Assembly: GCF_018304945.1 (NCBI RefSeq) | Contig: NZ_JAGQEE010000001.1 | Coordinates: 248,001-312,000, forward strand | Source: Collimonas humicola | GTDB lineage: Bacteria > Pseudomonadota > Gammaproteobacteria > Burkholderiales > Burkholderiaceae_D | Reading direction: 5' to 3' | Length of the DNA stretch: 64,000 nt | In this document: positions 43,124-52,978 of the stretch, piece after piece | How positions within the stretch are numbered: the stretch's first letter is position 1 | Layout: each line of letters begins with the position of its first letter | Position numbers and translations under genes: made by a program | Notes under the pieces: generated by a model | Seen by the model: only the letters and a program-made list of their open reading frames with translations | What the model was told of the DNA's origin: nothing | The model's database searches: none

Positions 43124-44959
43124 ATGCTGGTCATCGAATCGAAAAATCCGGATGGGCGCGTCCTGGATCATATCGTCAGCGCTACGGTCATTCTGAGCGG
43201 CCAAGGCGATTCCCTGATTCCGCTGCCAGCTGCGGCGGGCCGCAAGGCGGCAAAGATCGCTTTCGACGGCGACGGCCCTGTCAGCGTAATTGACATGGGT
43301 TGCGCTTCAGGCGTGTTCGTCAACGGCGAACGCATCGTGCGCTATGGGCCGTTGAGAGTCGACGACTCGATCAGCATCTGCGGCCAGATACTGCGCGTCA
43401 AGTCGCTCGGTGCAATTAAGCACAATGACGGCGGCGCGCACAGGTCACAGCCCGGCACGGAAATTCCGGTTGCAGCGCTGGGCGCTGCAGTTGCCGCAGC
43501 ACCGCCTCCCGCAGCGCCGAAAGCGATACGTCCAGCTGCGGCCGCTCATCAGCCCGCCGCCTTTGGCACCCTCGATCCGCAGCGTGACGCCGAACCCGTC
43601 AGTACTGCAAAATCAAGGGCGCTTGAAGAGGATCGCAGCTACCAGCTTGCGCTGTCGAAGCAAGCCGGCCTGCTGCATAACGAACTGATCCAGACGCTGG
43701 ACTTGCGACGTCAGGACGTCACCCGGATGGCCGACCTCGAACTGCGGACCATGGCCAGCAAGCTGATCTGGGAGTTGATGGAGAAGGTCGCACTGCCGGC
43801 CGGGACCAATAAGGAGGAACTGGCGGAATTCGTCCTGAATGAAGCGGTCGGCCTGGGCGTTCTTGAAAGCCTGTTGTCAGATGATTCTGTGACGGAAATC
43901 ATGGTCAACAGCGCACAGGATATTTTCATCGAACGCTCCGGCCAGACGCGCCGTTCGGATATCGCCTTCAGCAGCGAAAAGGCGTTGATGGGCGTGATCG
44001 AGCGGATTGTTTCGCCGATCGGACGGCGAGTCGATGAGTCCTCGCCGCTCTGCGATGCCCGTCTCAAAGATGGCTCGCGGGTGAATATCGTGATTCCGCC
44101 GATTGCGCTCAAGGGGCCGTCGATTTCGATTCGTAAATTCGCCAAGCGCCGTTTGCAGATCGAAGATCTGGTCAAGTACGACTCGGTGGATGCGACCATG
44201 GTTGAGTTCCTGAAGATCTGCGTGGAACAGAAAAAAAATATCGTTATCTCCGGCGGCACCGGCTCCGGCAAGACCACGCTGCTGAACGTGATTTCCAATC
44301 TCATCCCGCCATTCGAGCGGATCGTGACGATTGAGGATGCCGCCGAACTGAAGCTTTATCACGACAATCTTGTCACGCTCGAAGCGCGCCCGGCCAACGT
44401 CGAGGGCCGCGGCCAGGTTTCGATTCGCGAGCTGGTGAAAAACGCGCTGCGGATGCGGCCGGACCGGATTATCGTCGGCGAGTGCCGGGGCGGCGAAGCG
44501 CTGGACATGCTGCAGGCGATGAACACCGGGCATGACGGCTCGCTGACTACCGGCCATGCCAACTCTCCGCGTGACATGCTGTCGCGTCTTGAAGTGATGG
44601 TGCTGATGGCCGGCATGGATTTGCCGATCACGGCGATCCGGGAGCAGATGGCTTCCGCCGTGCAAATCATCGTGCAGCAGACCAGATTCGCATGCGGCAC
44701 CCGCAAGGTCACCAGCATTACCGAGGTGACGGGCATGGAACGCGGCATGATACAGATGCAGGAAATCTTCCGTTATCAGCGCCTGGGTTTCGATGAAAAC
44801 GGCAAGGTAAGAGGATATTTCACGCCATGCGGCTATGTCCCGACGTTCTACGAAGAATTGCGTTCCTATGGCGTGGATCCGGATTTTTCGATTTTTGAAG
44901 AACTGCCGATGCCGGGCACTGAAGCACGTCATTCAACAGGTCATTCGGTAAATGGATAA
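43124..44959 (+). CDS. tadA: Tad pilus ATPase TadA/CpaF with FHA-like N-terminus
   Basis: A 611-residue secretion ATPase. Residues about 1-95 look like an FHA domain (VSVIDMGCASGVFVNGERIV, YGPLRVDDSISICGQILRVK), which binds phosphothreonine peptides in other proteins. A Pro/Ala-rich linker follows, then the CpaF ATPase: Walker A GGTGSGKTTLL near residues 376-386, TIEDAAELKL, RMRPDRIIVGECRGGEALDM (Walker B region) and GHDGSLTTGHANSPRDMLSR. It powers pilus extension and possibly retraction. No tadZ/cpaE gene precedes it, so the FHA part may serve localisation or regulation (inference). Confidence 0.9.
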   Translation: MLVIESKNPDGRVLDHIVSATVILSGQGDSLIPLPAAAGRKAAKIAFDGDGPVSVIDMGCASGVFVNGERIVRYGPLRVDDSISICGQILRVKSLGAIKHNDGGAHRSQPGTEIPVAALGAAVAAAPPPAAPKAIRPAAAAHQPAAFGTLDPQRDAEPVSTAKSRALEEDRSYQLALSKQAGLLHNELIQTLDLRRQDVTRMADLELRTMASKLIWELMEKVALPAGTNKEELAEFVLNEAVGLGVLESLLSDDSVTEIMVNSAQDIFIERSGQTRRSDIAFSSEKALMGVIERIVSPIGRRVDESSPLCDARLKDGSRVNIVIPPIALKGPSISIRKFAKRRLQIEDLVKYDSVDATMVEFLKICVEQKKNIVISGGTGSGKTTLLNVISNLIPPFERIVTIEDAAELKLYHDNLVTLEARPANVEGRGQVSIRELVKNALRMRPDRIIVGECRGGEALDMLQAMNTGHDGSLTTGHANSPRDMLSRLEVMVLMAGMDLPITAIREQMASAVQIIVQQTRFACGTRKVTSITEVTGMERGMIQMQEIFRYQRLGFDENGKVRGYFTPCGYVPTFYEELRSYGVDPDFSIFEELPMPGTEARHSTGHSVNG

Positions 44960-45812
44960 CTGGCTGATTCCCGCAATCATCGGACTAGGCTTTGCGCTGA
45001 CGGCGGCGCTGCTGGTGATTGGCGTGTCTGCCGCGGGCCGGCAAATGGCGGACAGCTATCGCGACAAGGTGTTGGACTCCACCAGCGCCCAGCTGTCCGA
45101 GCTGTTCATTTTCCTGGATAGCGGACGCTTGCTGAAAATCAGTATAGGCGCCACCGTGATATTGCCGCTACTGGTCTTTCTGATTACCGGAAATCCGCTG
45201 ATGGCGCTGGCGGCTGCGGCCGCTTGCCTGTTCGGTCCGACCCTGGTGCATAACAGGCTCAAGAAGAAACGCCATAAAAAGCTGGTGCGGCAACTCCCTG
45301 ACAGCCTGGATGCGCTGGTAGGCGCCTTGCGTTCCGGCATGAGCCTGACGCAATCGCTCGGCTTGCTGGCGGAACAGTTGCCGAAACCTTCCAGCCAGGA
45401 ATTCGGCCTGGTGGTGCGCAAACTGCGCATGGGCGTGGGGCTGGACGATGTGCTCAATGAGCTGGAAGTACGCGCCGAATCGCAGGAGTACACCATGTTT
45501 ACCACCAGCATGCGCATTGCCAGGGAAGTGGGCGGCAATCTCACTGAGTCGCTGGAGCGCCTGGCCGACACCATGCGCAAGAAACTGGCCATGGAAGACA
45601 AGATCGACGCCTTGACATCGCAAGGCAAGCTGCAAGGCTTGATCGTCGGTTGCCTGCCTTTGTTCCTGATGTGGGTGCTGTCCGAGATGGAGCCGGAAGC
45701 TATGCACCCGCTGTTCAACAGCTGGCTTGGATATGGCGTGCTGTTCGTGATTTTTTTGCTGGAGCTGGTCGGCTTTGTCCTGATCCGCAAGATTGTCCGC
45801 ATTGATGTTTAA
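44952..45812 (+). CDS. tadB: Tad inner-membrane platform protein TadB
   Basis: A 286-residue type II secretion F-domain protein. An N-terminal span is followed by a basic cytoplasmic loop (NRLKKKRHKKLVRQLPDSLD) and ALVGALRSGMSLTQSLGLLA, then ESLERLADTMRKKLAMEDK and two C-terminal spans. It overlaps tadA by eight bases. It forms the pilus assembly platform with TadC. Confidence 0.88.
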   Translation: MDNWLIPAIIGLGFALTAALLVIGVSAAGRQMADSYRDKVLDSTSAQLSELFIFLDSGRLLKISIGATVILPLLVFLITGNPLMALAAAAACLFGPTLVHNRLKKKRHKKLVRQLPDSLDALVGALRSGMSLTQSLGLLAEQLPKPSSQEFGLVVRKLRMGVGLDDVLNELEVRAESQEYTMFTTSMRIAREVGGNLTESLERLADTMRKKLAMEDKIDALTSQGKLQGLIVGCLPLFLMWVLSEMEPEAMHPLFNSWLGYGVLFVIFLLELVGFVLIRKIVRIDV

Positions 45813-45824
45813 ACTGGAGACGCC

Positions 45825-46694
45825 ATGATTTCACTGCTGTTGCCGGCGTTATTCGCCATATCGATTGTGATTCTTTGCTTTGTCACCTACCGGATTGTCT
45901 CGGCGGTCCCGGAGCAGGACCGGACCTATGCTGACAAGCCGCCGGGATTGCTGCGCAAGGTCTGGTTCCTGGTGGAGATTGTGTCGCATTACGTTGGCCC
46001 GTACCTGACGGTCGAGTATCGGGAAAAGACCATACGCCGCCTGCGCAAGGCCGAGCTCGATTATGCCCTGAGCCCGCAGCAATGGGTCTCTTCCAAGATC
46101 GTGTACGGCTTCCTGATCGGCTTGTTCGTCACGCTGATGGGATTGTGGATGGGCATACACAGCGTCGTCTGGACCCTGGTAGGCGGATTCTTCGGCTTTA
46201 TGTATCTGGAACTGTGGATGCGCGACCGCATCAAGCTGATCGAAATCCAGGTCTTGAAAAACCTGCCCAATTTTCTAGACATGCTGACGCTGGCCATCGA
46301 GTCCGGCTGCAACCTGACGGTAGGCATCAATATTGCGGTCGAAAAATCGCCGGATAACCCGCTGCAGCGCGCCTTTGCCAGGCTGTTGCGCGAGATCCGC
46401 TCGGGACGCACCCGCATCGATGCCTTGCGTGCGCTGGAAGAGCGCCTGGATATTTCGTCAGTAACATCGATGACGACTGCGCTGGTGCAGGCAGAAAAGA
46501 CCGGCGCCAGCCTCGGCACCGTGCTGCGGGCGCAATCCACGCAGCGCACCAATGAACGTTTTGCACGCGCGGAAAAACTGGCAATGGAAGCGCCGGTAAA
46601 GATGCTGGGACCTTTGATTATGTGCATCTTCCCCTGTACTTTCCTGGTGCTGGGGTTCCCGATTGCCATGAAGATGATGAACGCATTTCAATGA
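45825..46694 (+). CDS. tadC: Tad inner-membrane platform protein TadC
   Basis: A 289-residue paralogue of TadB with the same F-domain: VLKNLPNFLDMLTLAIESGC, NLTVGINIAVEKS, ALRALEERLDISSVTSMTTA, and LRAQSTQRTNERFARAEKLA before the last spans. It starts 12 bases after tadB. Confidence 0.88.
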   Translation: MISLLLPALFAISIVILCFVTYRIVSAVPEQDRTYADKPPGLLRKVWFLVEIVSHYVGPYLTVEYREKTIRRLRKAELDYALSPQQWVSSKIVYGFLIGLFVTLMGLWMGIHSVVWTLVGGFFGFMYLELWMRDRIKLIEIQVLKNLPNFLDMLTLAIESGCNLTVGINIAVEKSPDNPLQRAFARLLREIRSGRTRIDALRALEERLDISSVTSMTTALVQAEKTGASLGTVLRAQSTQRTNERFARAEKLAMEAPVKMLGPLIMCIFPCTFLVLGFPIAMKMMNAFQ

Positions 46695-46707
46695 ACGAGG
46701 TGATATT

Positions 46708-47220
46708 TTGGTAGTGAATCAACGTATTCTGGTGCTTGCCGCCATGGTGGCAAGTTTATTGTGCAGCGGTTGCGCGACGACTGATCTGGGGGCTGGCGCC
46801 GAGCCGGGCAAGATGAGCGAAGCTACCATGCAGTCGATGATGGGGCAGGCGGAACGGGTTGCGGCGGACGGCAATCTTATCGGCGCCGGCGAAATCTATT
46901 CAAAGATCATCAAATCCTATCCGAATAATTCGATAGTCTGGTTCCGCCTGGGAACCACCTACTTGCGCAACGACCAACCTGACCTGGCCGTGATTGCCTA
47001 TCGCGAAGCATTGCGTTATGACCCGTCAATGTCCAAGGCCTGGTCCAACCTGGCGATTGCTCACCTTGCGCAATTTCGCAAGGCCGCCAACAAGGCTGTC
47101 GCCAGCGATCAGACCAGCGAGAGCAACCGCGCCACCTTGAAAGAGCTGCTGGTCGATGTCGATCATGCCGTCGAGCCCGCCACTGCGCAGTTCGAAGCGC
47201 CGAAGAACGACATGAGGTAG
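46708..47220 (+). CDS. tadD: TadD-like TPR lipoprotein
   Basis: A 170-residue lipoprotein (lipobox SLLCSGC near residue 22) with two to three TPR units (ERVAADGNLIGAGEIYSKII, VWFRLGTTYLRNDQPDLAVI, DPSMSKAWSNLAIAHLAQFR). TadD proteins act as pilotins for the secretin. TTG 46708 has GAGGTG upstream; GTG 46714 is an alternative. Confidence 0.82.
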   Translation: MVVNQRILVLAAMVASLLCSGCATTDLGAGAEPGKMSEATMQSMMGQAERVAADGNLIGAGEIYSKIIKSYPNNSIVWFRLGTTYLRNDQPDLAVIAYREALRYDPSMSKAWSNLAIAHLAQFRKAANKAVASDQTSESNRATLKELLVDVDHAVEPATAQFEAPKNDMR

Positions 47221-47224
47221 TGCG

Positions 47225-47938
47225 ATGAAAACGAAACGGTCACTTAAATGGCGCAGTCAACATGGCGCTGCGTCGGTTGAATTCTATGTAGTGTCGTTTT
47301 TTGTTTTCATTCCGATGGTCATGGCGGTGCTGCAACTGGGCTTGTTCTTCGTCGCCAAGAATACGGTTAACCTTGCCACCTTTGCCGCTGCGCGCGCCGG
47401 CGCCGCAGCCGGTGGCGACAAGACGGCGATGGCCAATAATTTTGCCAAGGCCGTCGTGCCTTTGTTTGCCAATACCACGGTAGATGTGAGCAACAGCAAC
47501 TATGCCACCGTGTTTTCAGAGGCTTACCTGAAGGCGCGCGTGTATATGGCGCTGCCGCTGCTGAATTCGATAGAAATATTGAATCCGACATCAGCCTCGT
47601 TCACCAACTTTGGCATTCCCAAACCGGGCGGCGGCGGACGTATCATTCCGACTACGAATATCATGAACGACAACCGGGTTCTGGGCGGACAGACACGGGC
47701 GGATGCGCTGTTGCTCAAGATTGAAGTCAGGTTCTGCTACCGGATGCCGATTCCCATCATCGACAAGATGGTGTCAATCGTATTGCTGGGGCTGGACAAG
47801 GACCTGCCTATACTGCCTTCCCTGGACCCCAAGGATATCGCGTGCTACAGCGGCGTGGACGGCGCTTATGGCATCCCGATCAAGTCGCAGGCGGTGATCC
47901 GCATGACCGAACCGCCAGAATCCGGCAAAATTCTTTGA
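47225..47938 (+). CDS. TadE-family pseudopilin
   Basis: A 237-residue protein with class III site SQHG | AASVEFYVVSFFVFIPM (Glu at +5) and the TadE pattern NTVNLATFAAARAGAAAGGD. The C-terminal domain is periplasmic and includes FCYRMPIPIIDKMVSIVLLG. It starts five bases after tadD. It is the fourth protein in this locus with a prepilin-type cleavage site. Confidence 0.82.
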   Translation: MKTKRSLKWRSQHGAASVEFYVVSFFVFIPMVMAVLQLGLFFVAKNTVNLATFAAARAGAAAGGDKTAMANNFAKAVVPLFANTTVDVSNSNYATVFSEAYLKARVYMALPLLNSIEILNPTSASFTNFGIPKPGGGGRIIPTTNIMNDNRVLGGQTRADALLLKIEVRFCYRMPIPIIDKMVSIVLLGLDKDLPILPSLDPKDIACYSGVDGAYGIPIKSQAVIRMTEPPESGKIL

Positions 47939-47945
47939 GCGTCGC

Positions 47946-48314
47946 ATGAATTCGCCATTGCATATCGCTGTTGCGCGTACTCTGCTTAGCCGCGCAGTCG
48001 GATTGTTGAGTCGACGCAGCCTGGCCGGAAATGAGGGACTGCTGATTGTTCCTTGTCCTAGCATCCATACGTGGTTCATGCGCTTTTCGATCGACGTCGT
48101 ATTTCTCGACCGGGCAGGCCTGGTAACGCGCGTAGCGGAAAGCGTCGGCCCCTGGCGCTTTGTCTATGGGAAAGGGGGGTACTCTTGCCTGGAGTTGCGG
48201 GCAGGAGCGGCACGGCAGCTGGGGTTCCGGGTCGGGCAGCAATATGCAGCGCTGGCTGGCCCGCTCAAGGTGGACCACATGCTGTTCGAACCAGCACAGG
48301 CCGCCGGCGGCTAA
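47946..48314 (+). CDS. DUF192 family protein
   Basis: A 122-residue protein with the DUF192 hallmark GLLIVPCPSIHTWFMRFSID, then VVFLDRAGLVTRV and a C-terminal LGFRVG. Unlike secreted relatives, no signal peptide is seen. Function unknown; DUF192 genes are commonly found next to tad genes. It ends convergently, overlapping the last four bases of the lnt-like gene. Confidence 0.8.
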   Translation: MNSPLHIAVARTLLSRAVGLLSRRSLAGNEGLLIVPCPSIHTWFMRFSIDVVFLDRAGLVTRVAESVGPWRFVYGKGGYSCLELRAGAARQLGFRVGQQYAALAGPLKVDHMLFEPAQAAGG

Positions 48315-49864
48315 AGCTGCCGATAGCGTCTCAAGCCTCCGATCAGGACAGCGCATAGCGACAGCAGCAGGATGGGAGTGTTGCCATATCGCATGAACGG
48401 CGTGGCGCCATCGCGAAGCACAATCTCTGCATCCAGGGCATCCGTCCGGTTTTTCGGCAGGATATCCTGGATCGCGCCGTGATTGTCTATCACGGCAGTC
48501 ATACCGGTATTGGACACCTGCATGAACCAGCGCCCGGCTTCAAGCGCGCGCATCTGCGCAACTTGCAGATGTTGCTCCGGCGCGAAAGAGTGGGCAAACC
48601 ACGCAAAATTCGAAATATTCAGTTGCGCCTCCGCATCGTTCGCCTTGCGCGCCAGCGCCATGTCAAACAAGTCTTCATAGCAAATGCTCAGCGCCAGCTT
48701 GCCCTGCGGTAGCGTGAGTATTTTCTGATTGCTGCCGCCAGCGCGGAGAGCGCTGAAATGGAGGTTGAGAATCGGTCCTAGCCATTGTGCTCCGACGGGC
48801 AGATACTCGCCGAAGGGCAGCAAATGCTCTTTGTCGTAGCGATAGCTGGTCTTCTCGGACTGTGCGTGCGGCGACAGGACAATGGCGCTGTTGGTATCAG
48901 GGAGTTTCGTGCGAGACGACTGGTCCGAGGCCAGCGCGGTGCCGATCAGTATGGCGGTAGCGCGTTCATCGGCGATGGTTTGGAAGGTTTGCCTGACATT
49001 CTCGGGCATGCTGTTCCAGGTCATCGGAAATGCCGTTTCCGGCAGCACCGTAAGATGCGCAGGACTTGCGGCGGCAAAGCTGACATAGGTTGTGACCGCA
49101 TTCTCGAGACCGCCAATCGAGAATTTTTCTTGCTGAGGCTGATTGCCCTGGATGAGTCGAACCGTCATCTTGCGGCCAGTGTCCTCGGTCCATCCGACTT
49201 GCAGGAGCAATTGGCCGCAGCCAAGGAGGCAGACCAGCATGGTTGCTGGCGCTGCCAATTGCTTAGCCCGCCGTTGCATCGGCATGTTTAGCGCAGATAA
49301 ACATTGCTGCAACAAGGCCGCAGCACTCGCATTGAGAAAGCACAGCCCATACACCCCAATGAGCGGCGCAAAGCCCGCCAGCGGCCCATTGCTATGGGCA
49401 TAGCCGGTTGCAAGCCAGGGCAAGCCGCCGAACAGGGTGCCACGCAGCCATTCGCATAAAGTCCAGGCCGCGGCGGCGGCAAGGGCGGCGAAAGCATTCT
49501 GAGGCCATGAAGCCGTTTGAACTCTTTGCAGGATAGAAATCAACATTGCCGCAAGTGCCGGGAAAATGCTGAGGTACAGCAGCAACGCAAAGGTCAATGC
49601 CGCGGAAGCCGGAAGGCCAGCGTCCGAGTAGGCATACAGTCCGGTGAAAACCCACCAAAATCCGGCGCCGAACCAGCCCATGCCGAAGCACATCCCAAGC
49701 GCTGCAGCGTGTGACGGTCGGCTGCCGATTAACAGAATGAACAAACTGGCCAGGCAGTACGGCGTAAACCACCAGGCATGGCTTGGGGCAAAGGAGAGTG
49801 TGAGTGAAATGCCAAATACGGTAGCCAGTACGTAGGCCAAAGTGCGGCCGATGACTGGTTTCAT
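48311..49864 (-). CDS. lnt: Apolipoprotein N-acyltransferase
   Basis: A 517-residue inner-membrane enzyme adding the third acyl chain to lipoproteins. Six or so N-terminal spans are followed by a periplasmic nitrilase-fold domain with the Glu-Lys-Cys triad Glu276 (LPETAFP), Lys345 (DKEHLLPFGEYLP) and Cys395 (SICYEDLF). All catalytic residues are intact. It lies beside the tad locus rather than in the usual corC-linked position, so it may be a second copy; that cannot be judged from this window. Confidence 0.9.
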   Translation of the reverse strand: MKPVIGRTLAYVLATVFGISLTLSFAPSHAWWFTPYCLASLFILLIGSRPSHAAALGMCFGMGWFGAGFWWVFTGLYAYSDAGLPASAALTFALLLYLSIFPALAAMLISILQRVQTASWPQNAFAALAAAAAWTLCEWLRGTLFGGLPWLATGYAHSNGPLAGFAPLIGVYGLCFLNASAAALLQQCLSALNMPMQRRAKQLAAPATMLVCLLGCGQLLLQVGWTEDTGRKMTVRLIQGNQPQQEKFSIGGLENAVTTYVSFAAASPAHLTVLPETAFPMTWNSMPENVRQTFQTIADERATAILIGTALASDQSSRTKLPDTNSAIVLSPHAQSEKTSYRYDKEHLLPFGEYLPVGAQWLGPILNLHFSALRAGGSNQKILTLPQGKLALSICYEDLFDMALARKANDAEAQLNISNFAWFAHSFAPEQHLQVAQMRALEAGRWFMQVSNTGMTAVIDNHGAIQDILPKNRTDALDAEIVLRDGATPFMRYGNTPILLLSLCAVLIGGLRRYRQL

Positions 49865-50210
49865 GGCCGGCCTGTCCGTAAATGTCGAAAGCGTTTAAAG
49901 GGGGCGTTCAGCGGGCCAGCGCAAATTATCTTGCTCATGCAGAAGATCTAGGTTTTTAGAGGGTAGAGGGGGCGAAAAGAGTTGTGATTCTTTCGTCACT
50001 ATACCAAATAGTACGTTGCTCCACTGAAATATTCGGATGTTAATTGGGCGTTATTTTTCAGGCGGCCATCAATGAATGGGTTGTTAATCCACAAGCACGC
50101 AACCAGCCGGAAAAGCATATCGGATGCACGGCTACATTTTTCTTGTGCATTCCAAACAAGGGAGAGTTGCGATTACGACAAATTAAAAATTTCCACACGG
50201 GAATTTAACG
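49865..50210. promoter_or_regulatory. Divergent control region of lnt and the first TpsA gene
   Basis: A 346-base gap with no gene. It becomes A+T-rich from 49970 onward and must carry promoters for both directions. I see no defined operator. Confidence 0.4.
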
Positions 50211-52973
50211 ATGCTTATTTGCAACAATTTGTCAACGATTGAAAAAACCATATCAGTTTGGAAGGTTTCTTTAGGAGAACATGATGCTCTTTTTGTAAAA
50301 TCGCGCCTCGGGGAAATAATAAAAAGGCAGCAGATGGGAAAGCATGCGACATTTACGAGCGGCCCTCAGTCCGGGACTGTGCGAAAAAAACCGCTCGCGC
50401 TGTTAATCAGCTTGTCGCTAGGCGTGTCTGCAACGGCCGGGGCGGCGGGCATTGTCAGCGATGGCGGTACAGCCACTACGGTGAATACCGCTGCTAACGG
50501 CAGGCAGACAGTTAATCTTGCCCCTGCCATATCTGGCGTGTCGAATAACACCTACAGCCAGTTCAATGTAGGCCGGGCTGGCGCCAGCCTTAACAATGTC
50601 GGCGTCAACGCCCGTAATATCGTCAACCAGGTCACCAGTACGAATCCCAGCCTGATCCAAGGCGATATTACCGTTCTCGGACCACGCGCCAATGTGATTT
50701 TGGCAAATCCGAATGGGATCACGGTCAATGGCGGATCGTTCGTCAACACGGGCAACGTGGCCCTGACCACGGGGCACGTATCGTTCAACGATTTCATCCC
50801 GGCGCCGGGCCTGACCCAGCGCAATATTCTCCTCAATACGAACCAAGGCCAGATCGTCATTGGCCCTGAAGGCCTGAGCGGCGCCATGCTCAACCTGGAA
50901 CTGATCGCCAAGAACCTGGTGGTGGGCGGGCCAGTGGTCAATTCGTTCAGCGGCAGTGCCGCCGGCATCCGCGCCGTCGTGGGCGATAGCCATGCCGAGA
51001 TCGACAGCAGCGTGTCGCCGACGGACAATATCACCCCGTGGATTACCACCACTTCCCCGAACACCAAAAGCGCCGTCACCGCGATCGATATCACGCCATT
51101 GGGCAGTCTGACTGCTGGTCGCATCGAACTGATCGTCACCGACCAGGGCGCCGGCGTCCATCATGCCGGCGCGATGCTGGCCAACGTCGGCGACTTTTCG
51201 ATTTCGGCCAGCGGCGATGTGCAAATCGCCGGCGGCAAGATTGCCGCGGCCGGCAACTTGATCGTGGCAGCGCCCGACCTGAGCGCCGCCGCCGGCATCA
51301 ATGGCAATCCATCGCTGACGGCAGGTGGCAACGTCGATATACGTTCGGCCGCGATTCAACTGGCGAATGCCACTGTCGCTGCCGGCAGTCCGCAAATCAC
51401 GAAAGGCGGCGACATCTTGCTCGGCGTTCAGGGGAATGCATCCACGGCTGACACGACCATCGCCAACAGCAATCTGACGGCAACCGGCGGTATTGGCGCG
51501 TTCAATCAGGGACACGCGCTGCAAGTGGGCGCCAGCACTCTGAATGCGCAACAGAATGTGCTGGTCAACGCCGATAGCGTTGCCCTCACTTCCGGCTGGA
51601 ATGGACAAGTCACGGCGCCCACGCAAGTCAATTCGAGTGGCGGTACTGTGACCATTACGACACCAGGCCCACTGCAGCTATCCGGGGCGCAAGTCAACGG
51701 CACGGCGGGGAGCATCGTCAATGTCTCAAGCCTGACGCTGGCAGCACTGCACAGCCCCGATGGGAGTGCTTTGCAACGCGCTGCCTTGCAATCGACAGGT
51801 GGCGCAGTGACCGTCAAAGCGACCGGGCCGATCAGCATCTCCGGCTCGGACCTGCTGGCGGCGACCGATATTGCCACCAGTAGCGCCGGCTTTACGCTGC
51901 AAAACGACGGCGCTGCGGGGGCGACAGTCGTCGCCAATAACGGCGGTGTGGTCATCAATAGCAGCGCGGATATTGTCAATCGCGGCAGTCTGATACAAGG
52001 TAATGCGCGTAGTACTGCAAATAGCGCCTCACTGGGGGCAGTTACGTTGACCGCCGGCGGCAATATACTCAATGAATCGCCGGACGCCAATACGCTGGCG
52101 GCGGTATTCGGTGCCAATGACGACGTCAACCTGCAGGCCAATGGCAATATCGAGAACCACTACGGTCGTATCTTGACGAACAATGCACTGCATATCGCTG
52201 CGCTGGGCGACGTCAGCAACATCGTCGACAAGCGAGCCGGCAGCAACAATGAACAGCCACAGACCAGCCAGAGCCAGGGTACGCGCTGGCTGATTTTCAC
52301 TAAAAGCACGAATAATTTCTCTGTCGACTACGGTCAATTGGATCGCGCGCCCAATCAACTATCCGTTCTGCTTTCCGGCACTGGCACGACCATTAGCGGG
52401 CGCAATGTGTTCAATCTCGGCGGCATGATCCTGGCCAACAATAACGGCGATATAACTATCAACGCAGCCCAGTCGTTCCAGAATTCGGCGCTGTTTTCTG
52501 GGCAAGCCAACTTCCAGCGCAGCTGTCTGATTGTGTGCCACAGCAGTGCGTCCAGCACGGTGCAGAGCGTGGGCGGTAACATCAGCGCCGGCAACAACAT
52601 CACTATTTCCGCCGGCACCTCAGCCAGCAATATCGGCGGCACCGTCATGGCAGCGGCCGGAAACCTGACAGTGACCGCCCCGACCGTGCTGGCGCAGGGC
52701 GTGCTCGGCTACCGCGCCTATGAACAGTCGCGCGGCTTTAAATCCTGGTTCGGCGACACCTGGGCGCAACTGTATGCGATGGATGTCGGCGGCAGCTGGA
52801 TGGCCAATGTCGGCAAGATCGTCATCAACGGGCAAGAGGTGATCGACGGCGGCTCCTTCAGCGGCGCCGGCGGCGTCACCGCAACCGGCGGAGTGCTGAC
52901 TTTAAAAAATCCGCAAAACGATCCGGTTACGATCAACCGGCATCTCGGCCTGATCAGTTGGTTGTGGCATTGA
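50211..52973 (+). CDS. Two-partner secretion exoprotein (TpsA), short hemagglutinin-type
   Basis: A 920-residue secreted protein (879 if started at ATG 50334, preceded by AAGG). After an unusually long N-terminal region comes a signal core (LALLISLSLGVSATAGA), then the TPS domain: NNTYSQFNVGRAGASLNNVG, ARNIVNQVTSTNPSLIQGDI and ILANPNGITVNGGSFVNTG (the NPNGI motif), followed by a right-handed beta-helix of N/T/G-rich repeats. Cysteines appear only in CLIVC (about 765-770). The small size suggests an adhesin or enzyme-like passenger. Its transporter gene follows within six bases of the stop. Confidence 0.85.
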   Translation: MLICNNLSTIEKTISVWKVSLGEHDALFVKSRLGEIIKRQQMGKHATFTSGPQSGTVRKKPLALLISLSLGVSATAGAAGIVSDGGTATTVNTAANGRQTVNLAPAISGVSNNTYSQFNVGRAGASLNNVGVNARNIVNQVTSTNPSLIQGDITVLGPRANVILANPNGITVNGGSFVNTGNVALTTGHVSFNDFIPAPGLTQRNILLNTNQGQIVIGPEGLSGAMLNLELIAKNLVVGGPVVNSFSGSAAGIRAVVGDSHAEIDSSVSPTDNITPWITTTSPNTKSAVTAIDITPLGSLTAGRIELIVTDQGAGVHHAGAMLANVGDFSISASGDVQIAGGKIAAAGNLIVAAPDLSAAAGINGNPSLTAGGNVDIRSAAIQLANATVAAGSPQITKGGDILLGVQGNASTADTTIANSNLTATGGIGAFNQGHALQVGASTLNAQQNVLVNADSVALTSGWNGQVTAPTQVNSSGGTVTITTPGPLQLSGAQVNGTAGSIVNVSSLTLAALHSPDGSALQRAALQSTGGAVTVKATGPISISGSDLLAATDIATSSAGFTLQNDGAAGATVVANNGGVVINSSADIVNRGSLIQGNARSTANSASLGAVTLTAGGNILNESPDANTLAAVFGANDDVNLQANGNIENHYGRILTNNALHIAALGDVSNIVDKRAGSNNEQPQTSQSQGTRWLIFTKSTNNFSVDYGQLDRAPNQLSVLLSGTGTTISGRNVFNLGGMILANNNGDITINAAQSFQNSALFSGQANFQRSCLIVCHSSASSTVQSVGGNISAGNNITISAGTSASNIGGTVMAAAGNLTVTAPTVLAQGVLGYRAYEQSRGFKSWFGDTWAQLYAMDVGGSWMANVGKIVINGQEVIDGGSFSGAGGVTATGGVLTLKNPQNDPVTINRHLGLISWLWH

Positions 52974-52978
52974 GGTCC

